Under the pieces are notes generated by a model. That model did no database searches, was not told the DNA's origin, and was given only the letters and a program-made list of their open reading frames with translations. This document shows positions 38,451-49,019 of a DNA stretch of 64,000 bases, piece after piece. Origin of the DNA: Pseudoscleropodium purum (Eukaryota; Streptophyta; Bryopsida; Hypnales; Brachytheciaceae); contig OZ017802.1 of NCBI GenBank assembly GCA_963969395.1, positions 22,227,410 through 22,291,409 of the forward strand, written 5' to 3'. How positions within the stretch are numbered: position 1 is the stretch's first letter; the number at the start of each line of letters is the position of its first letter. The position numbers and the translations under genes are program-made.

Positions 38451-39060
38451 AACGAACGAACGAATCACCAGGAGCAGCAGCCACTTCGTTGATAGAAATG
38501 CACATTCTCTCGTTCACAGCATGCGTGGGAAAGATGACAATGGTGCAGAGTGATTCCCCAGAGAGTTTTGAACTCTTACAATGTGGTGGCCAAGGTTTGA
38601 ACGTAGCAAATGACTGGTGGAACGGCTGGTTTGTTCCAAGCTCTTGGCCAACTTATTCATGGAAATAGAGCTCTTGTTTGTCCATGCTTCCAACTTGCTC
38701 ATGTAGAATCGTGAGGAGGAAATAATTTTGCTATGCAAATTCCTCCGCAACTCGCCCATAACAAGGCCTGGGTACCAATGTGCATGATGGAATTCTGACA
38801 CTTTTCTCCCATTCTGGTTGTTTACAGTTTTGATAATGGTGCATTGAGTTGAGTTCATTGAGTGCAAAGCCGTAGCTAATTTCTTGAGATTGTTTGGGGT
38901 TCTGTTTCAGGAATACCCCGGCCACGTAGAGTATTTCGGCTATTTCAGCTTCCTTTTCCTTGAAACTTTTTTCTACATTCAACATTATTAATTTCTGATT
39001 TGGAGCAAATCTAACAAAATGAAGCTTGCAGATCTAGTTTATATTCTTATTAATGAAAAC
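38451..39060 (+). other. 3' untranslated region and flank of KCR
   Basis: The stop is followed by a short AACG repeat (38451-38464) and then about 500 bp of moderately GC-rich DNA that falls to the AT-rich background near 38980. The poly(A) site cannot be fixed. ORFs here resemble no known protein. Confidence 0.4.
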
Positions 39061-39300
39061 TTAACCCTTAACCCTTGAACACACCAGGGTGGATGCTTTG
39101 TTTCTGATGAATGACACAAAATCAAATTGTATAGGATACAAGTGCAATTATTGATCCTCAAAATTTGTTTTGGAAAGGGAAGATCTTCTACGTCAATTTA
39201 ACTTGCAATGATTACTTTTGCAAGTTTGAAGGCTAGTGATTCATACAATCATAGGAAAGGGAGATTTTTGAAGGTCACTCCTTTGGCATTTAAGGGTTAA
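39061..39300. repeat. Candidate 240-bp miniature element with 11-bp inverted ends
   Basis: It begins TTAACCCTTAA (39061-39071) and ends with the exact inverse TTAAGGGTTAA (39290-39300). The ends resemble those of the TTAA-bounded family at 63043. It overlaps the foldback at 39152-39447, so one of the two readings may be secondary. Confidence 0.4.
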
Positions 39301-39447
39301 AGGACCAAGGGATGTTCGTAGGAATCATTAGTTTTTATTATTGAGTGATCTTTTGGATTGTAAAATTTACAAAAGTAGTTGTTGTAAGTTAAATTGATGT
39401 AGAAGATCTTCACTTTCCAAAACAAATTTTGTGGATCAATAGTTCAA
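39152..39447. repeat. Imperfect foldback (inverted repeat)
   Basis: The left arm, from about 39152 ('attgatcctcaaaatttg' onward), is the near-exact inverse of the right arm ending at 39447 ('caaattttgtggatcaat'). At least 60 bp per arm pair with few mismatches, covering 'ttttggaaag.gaagatcttctac.tcaatttaactt'. Similarity continues weakly toward the centre. RNA from this stretch would form a long hairpin. Confidence 0.75.
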
Positions 39448-42400
39448 CATCTATTTTGTTATAAGAATTCTTTGTCATCTATTGGATGTCAAATGTTGTT
39501 GTGGACATTTAAAGGTTAAACAACTTCATAAAAAGGAATAATTTTGTTGTGCTTTTAAAATGAGAACTTTCACCCAAGTCCTTCAATATTGCAATTTTTG
39601 GTAATAAAGTAAGTTCTATAATACATAATAAAATATACTTCCATAGTGAAATCTTTTGATTTGTGAAAGTATATTTTATGTTTAATATGAAATTTCTCCA
39701 CTTCTCTTTAAAAACTTAGATTGGTTTTAAGCATTTACAAAAAAAATTGAAAATCTTATGATTTATAGAAGGTACTTGATTTCATCTTCCAACAAGAATG
39801 TAGAAAATAAGGCATGTAATCTCATGTTTTGTTGATCATTGTAAATGCCTAATACCACAGCTCTAAGATGGAATTGAAATATATTGATTTCAACTTTGAG
39901 ATTGTTCTAAAAAGAAAACTTTACATGTAAAGTTTTTTAATTGTTAAAATTGAGTTAAAAAATAGATCCAATACATTATTCTCACAAGAATTTGAACACT
40001 ATGATTGCCCATATAACTAGAAACTTCATAACTTTCACGTTACTTATCTAAATGGAATGAACCAAATCTTTTTGTAAAGACAAAAATATAATCCATAAGA
40101 ATTAAAGTTTTAAGAAGTTATTTCAAATATTTGTTTTTTTTTTGCCACTTGCTCTAGCTTGTTTTAGACTTATTGTGACATACATTTTATTCTTGGGCAT
40201 TGATTGAAATCTATATCATATTCTAATGAAGCTAATATTCTAATCAATATTCTAATTTTTGAAAAAAAGGTTCAAAATATCTTGCCAAAAATTGGAATCA
40301 TAGGTTCTTGCCCAACCCTTGAAGGTCTTGTAATGGGGCTTTTGAGACCTTAAGGGCCAATATTATCTAGATTATTAATAACAATCTAGAAATTGAAAAT
40401 AATTTCATAGGTGAAAGATGTAGACTATCTTTAGACTCTTGTGAAGAGATTTGTGACATTCAAATAAAGAATTTAGCTTTGAAAATGATATACATTACAA
40501 GTTTGAGAAATGCAAATGGTAATGAGTTGGGTTGGGCATGGAATAGTAGACTTAATTTGAGATTGTGCAAAATGATTTAAAAGTGTGACCAAGTAGTCAA
40601 ACAAAATCAAAAGGTCCTCCTGGATATATCATCCTAATGTAAAACATCTATACTATAGCTAATTCTAATTGGAAGGAGAAATAGTTGTAGAATTCTATAT
40701 TATCAATTTATCATTAGTGTTTTATAATGTGACATTAAAGAGATTGCGAGCATTTTGTTTGCTCCCTATTCTATACGAGTGCGGTAATAGGGATTACCTG
40801 TGTTTTTGCAAAGTTCAGAATGAGTTCACTGAAAGCCAAACCACCTTTTGCACTTTCAAGCATACAAATCAAGATTGTACGTTGCATGTCTGGGATACTC
40901 GAATTGTAAAAGGAAATGCCTTTGATTCCACTTCTTAGAGCATTTTCTTGTATAAGAAACCAAGAATTTGAGTAGGACCACCAAGAATTCATTCCTATTT
41001 TCAATTCTTGCTCCTCTTCCTCTTCGTGTAATTGCCAATATCAATTGAGATGAAGATTGCTAGTTTTGAGGAATTACATGCCATAGGTATGGATCTAGTG
41101 TGCGAGAGTCAATGATGCCTCGTCTAAGTGAGTGAGGGTGGTTTAGGTCACTCCAATTCTTTTTGCTCTTTCGAAGTGTAACAAGTAAACTCTAGATGGA
41201 TTGTGAGTCTACAAATGTGCTCTGTAAAAAATATTTTGGGTTCAAAGTGAGCGAGAGAAAAATCATTAATAGAGGTGGTTTATAGAGGAATTTTGAGAGA
41301 AACCATAATTACTAGTGATCTATAGAAAGAATTTAGGATTGGTAAAAGAAATTACAGACACTTGTTGTTTTTAGAGGATTTTAGGGTTGGAAAAAAAAAT
41401 CATAGACAATAAATAGATTATGCATGATGACTTTACCATTGTTGGTGGATGGGAATTAATTTTTAGGTGGTAGATGAAGTGGCATTAGATTTTTTGGGGG
41501 GAGTCTGGAGGGCTGCTTGGGCATGTTCTCAACACTGTTCCCTGAGCACTTCGGGAACCACCATTGTTAGAATTTAAGAAAAAATTTAAATGCAAAAAAA
41601 GTTGAAATTTTTTTTTAATTTAATTTTTTGGAAAAAAAAGAAAAAAAGTGACGCAGCAATCGCTATGTTATGTTACACAATTGGTGCGGGACAATGGAAA
41701 CCTAGCTGAGTATAGGGGAACTCGCAACTTTATCAAGGATTGAAATCTCATCTAATGAAAAAGGCTTGCTCTATTTAGACAAAGGAGTAGGGGAGGGGCT
41801 TAGAAGAACTTCCTTTTTTGTTGCAGTTGGGCATCCAATCGGTCTACATATTAGATGATGCTTCTCCTGTTGATGATGTATGCTAGTTTATCTTCTTGCG
41901 TCTTTTTTGATGACATATTTTTACTGGTGTTTAATGTTTGGTATTGAAGGCAATGGTTCTTTACTTTGATTATTTTAATTTCTTTGAGCTGTGATATTTT
42001 GCATATTTGATTATTTTAGAATAGCAAATGTGTAATTATCTCTTCTACTATTCCATATAAGGGAACACTTGAAAGTGATACTATCTTTGACTGAGGGTAT
42101 GGCATTAGAAAACTAAAAAAAATCAAAACACAAGTTATTTTGTATTTTTGTGACATTGCAATAGTCCTTGAACAAAGGCTCATTGGATGGAACACCCAAG
42201 CGGAAGGTTCATATTGCTGATAGTGGCAAACTTCTTCTTTGAAGTGGCTCCTTTGCTATAAGTGAAGGTGGGTAGTGGCTGTTTGATAGTCCATTTCGGG
42301 TTAATAATATAGGATAATTGCAAGAAAAGGTGGTTCTATCTTCCATCACACTTTGAGTTGTAGAGTTCAGTTTGGCTACAACATTTGGAGAATGAAGCCA

Positions 42401-43400
42401 ACGTACTTGAATTTTTATTTATTGAAGATGATCAACTTGTCCATATTTTTTAAAAATTAAAAAAAAATTATAATGAAATTTAAATTAGGCAAATTTGTCA
42501 TACTTTGAAATTTAGGGATTTGGCGTACTGTGGAGTACCCATAATTAATGATGTAGAAAGTAAATTTTAGTCAAATATTTTTACACTAGAGAAGTATGTG
42601 TCCATCAAAAAGATATTAAGAAAACCATTATTTTATGTCATCCATATGCATGTGAATAGGGGGCCCTTGTGCATGCACTTCTAAATAATGAAGATGGTTT
42701 TGGCTTCATTTTTTTGATGAAATTTGATTACTATCAAGTCCTCACAAATGGCCAATTTTTAGATTTTTTTGTTCATCATTTTTTATTTTTTATTAATTTA
42801 TACTTTGCTATATCTATTTTCTGTGAAAATCTAGTTTTTTTTTCAAACAATAATATTTTAATACTATAAGTATTCAGAGTACTCAAAACTATACTCTTAC
42901 TTGTTGATATTTTTTATCAACGGTTGCAATTGTTCAATTTCATAGTACTCATAGTACTAAGCGTAGAAACTATAGTTTTGGCAAAACACTACAAAAAATG
43001 GACACCCTTTTTTGTAACTACCCTATAGTTGACAAACATTTTTTTTGGTTTCCAAACCAAATCTTGCATTTGCTACAACATATTGGCACTCTTGTTTCAG
43101 AGCAAGCCTAAGTATTTTTGAAAGTATTGGATCTAAGGTAGGGACATCGTGGTAAATTCTTGCAAGGGAAGAAAATTAGATTCTCTAACATGCGCAATGG
43201 CGATGTTATAATTGCCACAATCATTGGTACCAACCCCATCTCTTGCTAATTTTAGAGTTTAGAGCTCAAGAAGTCCTTCCATTGCTCTTGTGATGCTTGA
43301 TCTCTAACTCTTGCTCTTTATTTTCCATCTTGTCTTTTCCTTTCCAACTGACATTTCTACAATCAACTTGTAATTTAGTTGATTTATGTTTGCTTAGGTC
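39448..43400. other. AT-rich spacer with diverged repeats
   Basis: At about 40010-40230 the phrase 'cataactttcac.ttactta' followed by 'aatggaatga' and a downstream 'gaagttattt' block is related to the TTAA-bounded family (compare 25196-25330). Around 41510-41650 an A-run-containing block loosely resembles 3400-3560. At 42992 CACTACAAAAAATGGAC looks like the end of a CACTA-type element. No gene is recognisable. Confidence 0.4.
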
Positions 43401-43628
43401 ATGACCAAAATGTGGCTTATTGTTTTCTTGACCTTGATGGTTGTCTTTGAGGCTTTGTTCCTATGCGTGTTGGCAAATCCTAAGAAGGATTTGTATGAGG
43501 TCGTGCATAAGGTCTACTTTGACATTGAAATCAATAATGAGCCCACTAGTCGTATAGTGATTGGGTTATTTAGGAAGGCAACTCCCAAAATGGTAGAGAA
43601 TTTCCAAGTGCTTTGCACAGGGGAGAAG
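43401..43628 (+). pseudogene. Truncated secretory-type cyclophilin (peptidyl-prolyl isomerase)
   Basis: It starts with a hydrophobic signal-peptide-like segment (residues 4-27). It then follows the N-terminal third of an ER/secreted plant cyclophilin: [33 protein letters not shown]. The normal protein continues for well over 100 more residues with the active-site Arg/Phe region, all missing here. The reading frame runs straight into the CACTA terminal repeat at 43629, which supplies the last eight codons and a stop. Codons typically split by introns are contiguous, so it may be a processed or captured copy. It is not expected to be active. Confidence 0.8.
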
Positions 43629-43673
43629 CACTATAAAAAAACAGTGAATAAATGACTGGAAGAAATGATTGTA
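43629..43673 (+). repeat. Left terminal inverted repeat of the CACTA element
   Basis: This is the inverse of 59874-59919 with a one-base length difference in the A run and a few substitutions. It begins CACTAT, one change from the canonical CACTAC. Confidence 0.92.
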
Positions 43674-44250
43674 AAGTGACTATATGTCCAGAACAACTAA
43701 AAAATGTCTGCGAATTCCATAATTGCACCAGTACTAGTGCAGTAGTATTGGAAGAGTCATTTGGCAGTCATTTTTCTAAACTGGGGACGAGGGTGCAATG
43801 AAGGTAGAGTTTCATCTACAATTTTTAGTTCTCCCTAGGAATGAGATAACGTTGGGAACTGAGGTAAGTTAGCGGCGAACGCCTTAGTCATTAAATAGTC
43901 ACTTCAAGTCACCAAATAATACTTTGCATGTCTTTTTAGTGAGTAAGAAATGACTTAATGATTTTGGGTGGTTAATGCTGTCCACTGTGGCGGACTTCAA
44001 GCAAGAAGTAAAAAATTTGGAGCATGTATCTAGTCTAAGACTTCAAAGACGTGGCTTCCGGTAACTTCAATGAGACTTGGAAATGACTACCCTGAAGACA
44101 AAGTGCTGAATGAATTGATTTCCACTGCCACCACCGGACCTATGAAGGGTTTTGACGTGGACACCAGTCATTCCAGGGCTACTAGTATGTGACTTTGACG
44201 TTTCTACATGGCGACTCCAAAATGACTAACATATAAGTGTAGTTTACAAG
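43657..44250. repeat. Left sub-terminal AATGACT/AGTCATT motif cluster
   Basis: The 7-mer AATGACT or its inverse AGTCATT, or one-base variants, recurs about every 50-100 bp in both orientations (43653, 43756, 43769, 43886, 43897, 43949, 44082, 44166, 44219). Such clusters bind the TNPA-type protein in En/Spm elements; binding here is inferred. Confidence 0.7.
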
Positions 44251-44317
44251 GTGCACATCTAGTACATAATAAACATTTAAAATGAATGAAGGTCCCTCAT
44301 AGAGACCACCACTGAAA

Positions 44318-44785
44318 TTATACCATTATTTTGGTGGACTTCAAGTATAGGCTTTCTACCACCTTCCTAATGTTTGATATAGTTTCAAGAGGGAAAGGAT
44401 ATATTCCATCATGTTTCACATCATCAAAAATGATCAAACAGCGAGCTCCTTGGTCCAAAGGATCCACCAATATCTTGTCAAGGATCATTTGAGAGAACTT
44501 CTTCTCAACATTTTTACTTCGGAGGCCAATAAGGTCAGAGATGTGAGAAATCTCCACTCGGAAAAAGCAACGAATCAAACAGTAGAGAGTTTGCTTGAGT
44601 AAGGTGTCGTATAACGACGATAGATGGCGATGCAGAACTAGATCTTCTTCTAATTTCTCTTTGTAAATGTTCAAGGCTTCTTCTAAATTCTTCAAGGACT
44701 CAGAATGGGGTATGCTTTTTCTAAAAGGCGTCCTAAATTCACTACCACAAACAACTGTCCATAATGACTTCCACTTATCTGCCAA
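44318..44785 (-). pseudogene. Captured C-terminal fragment of proteasome subunit RPN6 (PSMD11)
   Basis: The - strand frame of 155 codons matches the end of the 26S proteasome lid subunit RPN6. It contains HRHLSSLYDTLL, FRVEISHI.DLIGL, VEKKFSQMILDK, LDQGARCLIIFDD, then PLETISNIRKVVESLYLKS and a stop at the normal protein end. This covers the C-terminal half of the PCI (winged-helix) domain and the C-terminal helix that packs in the lid. The first 25 or so codons are less certain. The N-terminal TPR-like two-thirds of RPN6 is absent. The piece lies inside the CACTA element on the same strand as its transposase, so it was probably picked up from the host genome. Several normally conserved residues are changed, so function is doubtful. 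Confidence 0.88.
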
Positions 44786-44904
44786 ATGACTACTACAGTC
44801 ATTTTTCAGTCATCTTATAGTTATTGCAGACATTGACTTTTAGGTAGTGCAATCAATGCTCACGGTACTCATACGTTGCCTAAGTACCAATGTCCACAGA
44901 ATTG

Positions 44905-44955
44905 GATCTTCTTCTAATTTCTCTCTGTAAAGGTTCAAGGCTTCATCGAAATTCT
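44905..44955 (-). repeat. Second partial copy of the RPN6 fragment
   Basis: Fifty-one bases repeat 44641-44691 with four differences. They correspond to the IYKEKLEED part of the RPN6-like frame. Nothing else of RPN6 accompanies them. Confidence 0.8.
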
Positions 44956-47180
44956 ATGTGCTAAAAAGGACAACTAATGCTCTAATCACCTGTACATGCT
45001 CTGCAAGGTTGGTAGCATGTATGAGTGCTTCATGTATCGAAATATCACTAATATCCTGCTTGTACTAACAAGTTGTCTTCCTTTGACAATTCTATGGCCC
45101 CAATTAAATTTACTGTTTTGGTTGGAGTTGGTAGGTTATGGGGAGCTCTTAGCCCATCACTCTCCACTATTGTGTTCATAAATGCATCAGATCAATGACC
45201 TCTCGTCGAGCTCGTGCCTCTTTTCGTAGCACAATCTTCCAACCTGGTCTTCCTGTAACGTCTAAAAATAAAAACTTGAGTAGCTTGGCTTGGGAAAATG
45301 AATGGGTCTACCAAGCAAGGCAATTTGTGCCGAAAGTTCACTACAAGAAATCCAGCCTCGTCCTTTGTATACATAGGGTTACCTTGATTGTCTATGGTTT
45401 TCACCCACTCAAAATGCAACAGAATTGTCTTCATACTCAATGCACCATAATCCAACTCAAGTACGTCTTGAAGTACTTCCACGTAGTTCACAAAGGATTC
45501 CTCAACATTTCGAATAGTCTCGTGGAAAACGAATGCTACCCCACTGTTGTAACTCAATAAGTATCTTGTATTGTCATCCTCCACTCTAAAGTGGTTGCCA
45601 AATGCTGTGACTCGTGCATATCTAGTAGCTCTCTGGGATGGCTTCTTTCTGAGGAGAAAGCGGTCCATATGTTCTGGGTTATACAAATCCAAGTTTGACT
45701 CTCCCACTTTGCATTGCATCCAATCAGCTAAGGATGGCATTTCTGGATTCTCTTGCGATCCAATCCTCCGCATCCTAGCCAATCTACGGAAATACAATTA
45801 AACCTGGAAGCAGATGGTCCGCACTCCAAAATAGACCCAGTAGGACGCGCTGTCTAGAATTTAGGAGTAATTCTCATCAAGCAATGGAAATTCTATGACT
45901 TTTCCGTAACTTGAAGTAGTCACTTCTATGTCGACTGTGAGTCATTCAACGTCTACAAGACTTGAAAATGACTCTACTACAACTAATGCAGAACTACATA
46001 AGATTCCAAGTCAAAATGTCCGTAGCTTACACAAAGGACTTCACAGTTCAGCCATACTAGGGATCACAGTATCACATGAAAGAGTGAACTCCTTAACTTA
46101 CATGAATGAATCTTGCATGGCCGTAGCATTCGAGAGCACATAGTGGTAGGCCATATCTCTCAACTCCGAACTCATCATGTACGGCCTTCTTGCCCCTTGC
46201 AAAACTTCTTTAGCATCTCCGTATTCTTCGTCTTCATCCCATACATGCCTGTGAGAGCCCTCAAAGCTGTGCAGGTACTCCGTAATGAATCCAATGCATT
46301 CTTCTTTCAAGTACCCCTCTGCCATGCATGCCTCTGGTCGTGCCATGTTTCGGACGTGGTTCTTCAATACTTTCATGTAGTGCTCCACTGGATATATCCA
46401 CCTTGCACTAACTGGACCACACAAGTCCAATTCCTTTGCCAAATGGTATGGGAGATGAGTCATTATGTCAAAAAATAAAGGTGGAAATTTGATCTCCAAA
46501 AAAGCCATGCTCTCTACCACATCTGCTTCTAGAGATAGAAAGTCTATTGGATTGTATACCTTTGTGTCCAAGCGACAAAATACCCTACACATTCTCATAA
46601 TAGCCATATGAGGTCTTGATTCCATCAGATTATGAAGAGTTAGTGGCATGATCTACTACATCAGAATATGGTAATCATGCGACTTTAGGCCACTAAAATT
46701 CTTCTTGCAAAGATACTTGCTAAGGTCTGAGGAGTACCCTGCGGGTGTTTTCAAATCCTATATGTACTTGACAAACTTTTTAAACTCCTATTTGGACAAA
46801 ACATAAGATGCTCGTGGCTTCACCATCTTCTCTGCTTTACGTGGGTGTGGAGCGAGCCACAAGTGCCTCTTGACATTTCAGTGTTGTAGATCCCTCCACA
46901 CTTTGACTGTGTCCTTCTTCCTTGATGTCGCAGCTTAAAATTTTGATTTTCTTAGTAAACACCAAAATAGGAACGGAAACTAGTCATTAGGGAACCGGAT
47001 CCGATAAGGTGGAGAAGGAAAACTCAAAATTAGCACGGAATGTGAAGTAGTGGGCCTCTTGGATCTAATCCGGTCAGGAGTAACTAACGACGAAAACGGA
47101 ATGCAACACGGATTAGGTCTAGGACTGGATTATGATGGCGAACCGGATTCATGATGACAAACCGGAAAGGGTTCAAAGAC

Positions 47181-47187
47181 TATAAAA
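47181..47187 (+). promoter_or_regulatory. TATA box of the nested element
   Basis: TATAAAA lies about 170 bp upstream of the first gag-like start codon, in a GC-rich setting. A second TATA-like word (TATATAAA) lies at 49169 in the 3' region. Confidence 0.55.
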
Positions 47188-47356
47188 GGAGGAGCTTTCA
47201 CTGTTGCACCCCCTTTTAGAAACTCGACCTTGAGCGTGCGCGGTTGAATTTTTGGCGTTTGTGCGTTTGTGTTCTGTTTGTTTTGATTCCGGTTGAGATT
47301 GGAGAGAGAAAGTGAGGAACGGGACATGCGGCTAGGAGAGAGTGAGATAGATTGGA

Positions 47357-48454
47357 GTGGGACTGCCGCCGCTACGTAGGTCGAGACCAGCGAGTCCCTC
47401 TGGAGGCGAGGTGAAACTCCGGAAAGTCATTCCGGTTATTCCCTCCACAGAGCCGGAAAAGTCTCAACTCATGGAGGATCTCACCTCTATGGGTTGCCTA
47501 GGGTTTGCAGAGAAACCCTGGGGTTTTAGGGAGGAGAGAATGGTCAAGGAGCTCCTCGGAAAGCTGTCCAACCAGTTTGACAACACCGTGAGAGGAACTC
47601 CCGTCCGCTGGAACGAGGGAATGTGGAGAGCGGTTTACGGTTTCCGGGCAGGAGGTTTAGGGATGGCGAACCGGAAGGATGAGTTTGTCCGAGAGAAGTT
47701 CCAGGGAGCCGTCAACCCGAAGGACAGATACGCGGTCGAGGATTGCGTGGATGACCGACACCGTCGGCTCCTGCAATTTCTGGTTCCGGTTCTTCACCCG
47801 GAAAAGCCGACCAGGGTGACGATCACCCTCGGCAACACCATTTTCGGTGCCCTAAGTGGTACCCGGAAAGTGGACTGGGCACAGATCATTTCCGATCTCG
47901 TGGCCCAGCTCGTTAGTAGGGTTGGGAAGAAAAGGGCCACTCCAGTGTGCCCTTACCTCTTCCACCTCTATCGGGAACACCAAGTCCTCACCGACACGGA
48001 GGAGAAGGTGTGGAAGACTCAGGAAGTCCTCCTGAAGTATGGGGAGTCGGAAACGGATGACGAGGCCGAATCCGATTCCGGGTCAGAACGGGAGTCGAGC
48101 GAGGAAGAGGAGGAGCCGATGCCGCCCATCAAGCGACAGAAGTTGACGCCTCCACACAAGCGCGGGACGCCCCCGGTCAAGACAGACCGGCCCCGGAAGA
48201 GAAACCAGAAGCCGAGAAGACTATTTCCGGGGGAGACCCGGATATGCAGGATCCGTTCAACGGTCTTATCACGTCCTCTGCAACATCAGGGCGGATTGGG
48301 AGGTCAAGCACAGGACGCTTGCGGCGATCGGAAAGTTGGTAGGTGCACCACCGGACAGCAAGTTGGCAGAATAGGTGGCGGAGTGCATCACCAATCCGGA
48401 AGAGACCCGGAAACAGGAAGCAGAGATCCGCCGGTTGCAGGAGGAGGTGGATAA
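47357..48454 (+). CDS. Gag-like protein of the nested element, N-terminal part
   Basis: This is an open frame of up to 365 codons. Residues about 20-240 look like a real globular protein (KSQLMEDLTSMGCLGF, VRWNEGMWRAVYGFRAGG, LGNTIFGALSG..KVDWAQIISDLVAQL). An acidic tract (residues about 236-258, DDEAESDSGSERESSEEEEE) and a basic Pro/Lys-rich tract follow. The last 70-80 codons are Gly/Gln/Arg-rich and look like an out-of-frame tail; the coding continues instead in the +1 frame (48375-49019 and somewhat upstream). The role is inferred from context: the fold resembles no catalytic domain and no zinc knuckle is present. The start at 47357 follows the leader 3' of the TATA box; some codons lie upstream of the globular part. 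Confidence 0.6.
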   Translation: MGLPPLRRSRPASPSGGEVKLRKVIPVIPSTEPEKSQLMEDLTSMGCLGFAEKPWGFREERMVKELLGKLSNQFDNTVRGTPVRWNEGMWRAVYGFRAGGLGMANRKDEFVREKFQGAVNPKDRYAVEDCVDDRHRRLLQFLVPVLHPEKPTRVTITLGNTIFGALSGTRKVDWAQIISDLVAQLVSRVGKKRATPVCPYLFHLYREHQVLTDTEEKVWKTQEVLLKYGESETDDEAESDSGSERESSEEEEEPMPPIKRQKLTPPHKRGTPPVKTDRPRKRNQKPRRLFPGETRICRIRSTVLSRPLQHQGGLGGQAQDACGDRKVGRCTTGQQVGRIGGGVHHQSGRDPETGSRDPPVAGGGG

Positions 48455-49019
48455 CCTGAAGGCAACTCTTTTTGCCTATCGGGAAGACATGACGGCCACC
48501 CGGGAGATGGCGGAGGAAAATCGGAAGATAGCCGAGCGAATCAAGGCGACCCTGGGAGAAACCGGAACGGTCGCCGCCAAAGCGAAGCTCTTCGACGAGA
48601 AGATCCACGAAGAGAAGAAACTATCCGGTTCCCGGATGGTCCGGATTCTCGTCGACTTCGCTGAGCAGGTGGAGACGGCAATGGTGGAGGGGCGGAAGGC
48701 TGAGGACCAGATTGAGGAAAGCAGCCGGAAGCTGACTGGAGCAACGTGCTCCAAGGGCATACATCTTTCGGACATCTCGCTACCGGATATCTTTCCGGAC
48801 GCGACTATTCAGAAGGATAGGAAGGATTGGTCTCCCGAGTCCAAGAAGTCTACCCGGGCTAAGACTCCAGGCAGGAGACCGGATATTGCAATCGACCTGG
48901 AGTCTTCACCCGGATCTAACCCTGCGGAGGAGGAACGGATCCGGAACTTGAGTGAAGTCTTTGAGGAGCTGGTTCCGGAGGTCGGAAGTCCGACAATAGG
49001 ATCTAGGGTTGTAGAGTAG
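48375..49019 (+). CDS. Gag-like protein of the nested element, coiled-coil C-terminal part
   Basis: This frame is in +1 relative to the 47357 ORF and overlaps it by 80 bp. The frame can be read upstream through a TAG at about 48372 to about 48245 (SYHVLCNIRADWEVKHRT), suggesting one longer original ORF. The protein is strongly predicted coiled coil by eye (EETRKQEAEIRRLQEEVDNL, EENRKIAERIKATLG). A GSRMVRILVDFAEQVE segment matches the decayed copy at 19218-20177. The end is Ser/Pro/acidic-rich. Whether a frameshift, an intron or a simple mutation joins the two frames cannot be told. Confidence 0.55.
   Translation: MAECITNPEETRKQEAEIRRLQEEVDNLKATLFAYREDMTATREMAEENRKIAERIKATLGETGTVAAKAKLFDEKIHEEKKLSGSRMVRILVDFAEQVETAMVEGRKAEDQIEESSRKLTGATCSKGIHLSDISLPDIFPDATIQKDRKDWSPESKKSTRAKTPGRRPDIAIDLESSPGSNPAEEERIRNLSEVFEELVPEVGSPTIGSRVVE

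Noticed and set aside
45195..45801. Plus-strand ORFs over the transposase
   Set aside because: They are shadows of the - strand DUF4216-like frame.
48177..48775. Minus-strand ORFs in the nested element
   Set aside because: They are antisense shadows of the gag-like coding region, with Ser/Arg-skewed composition.
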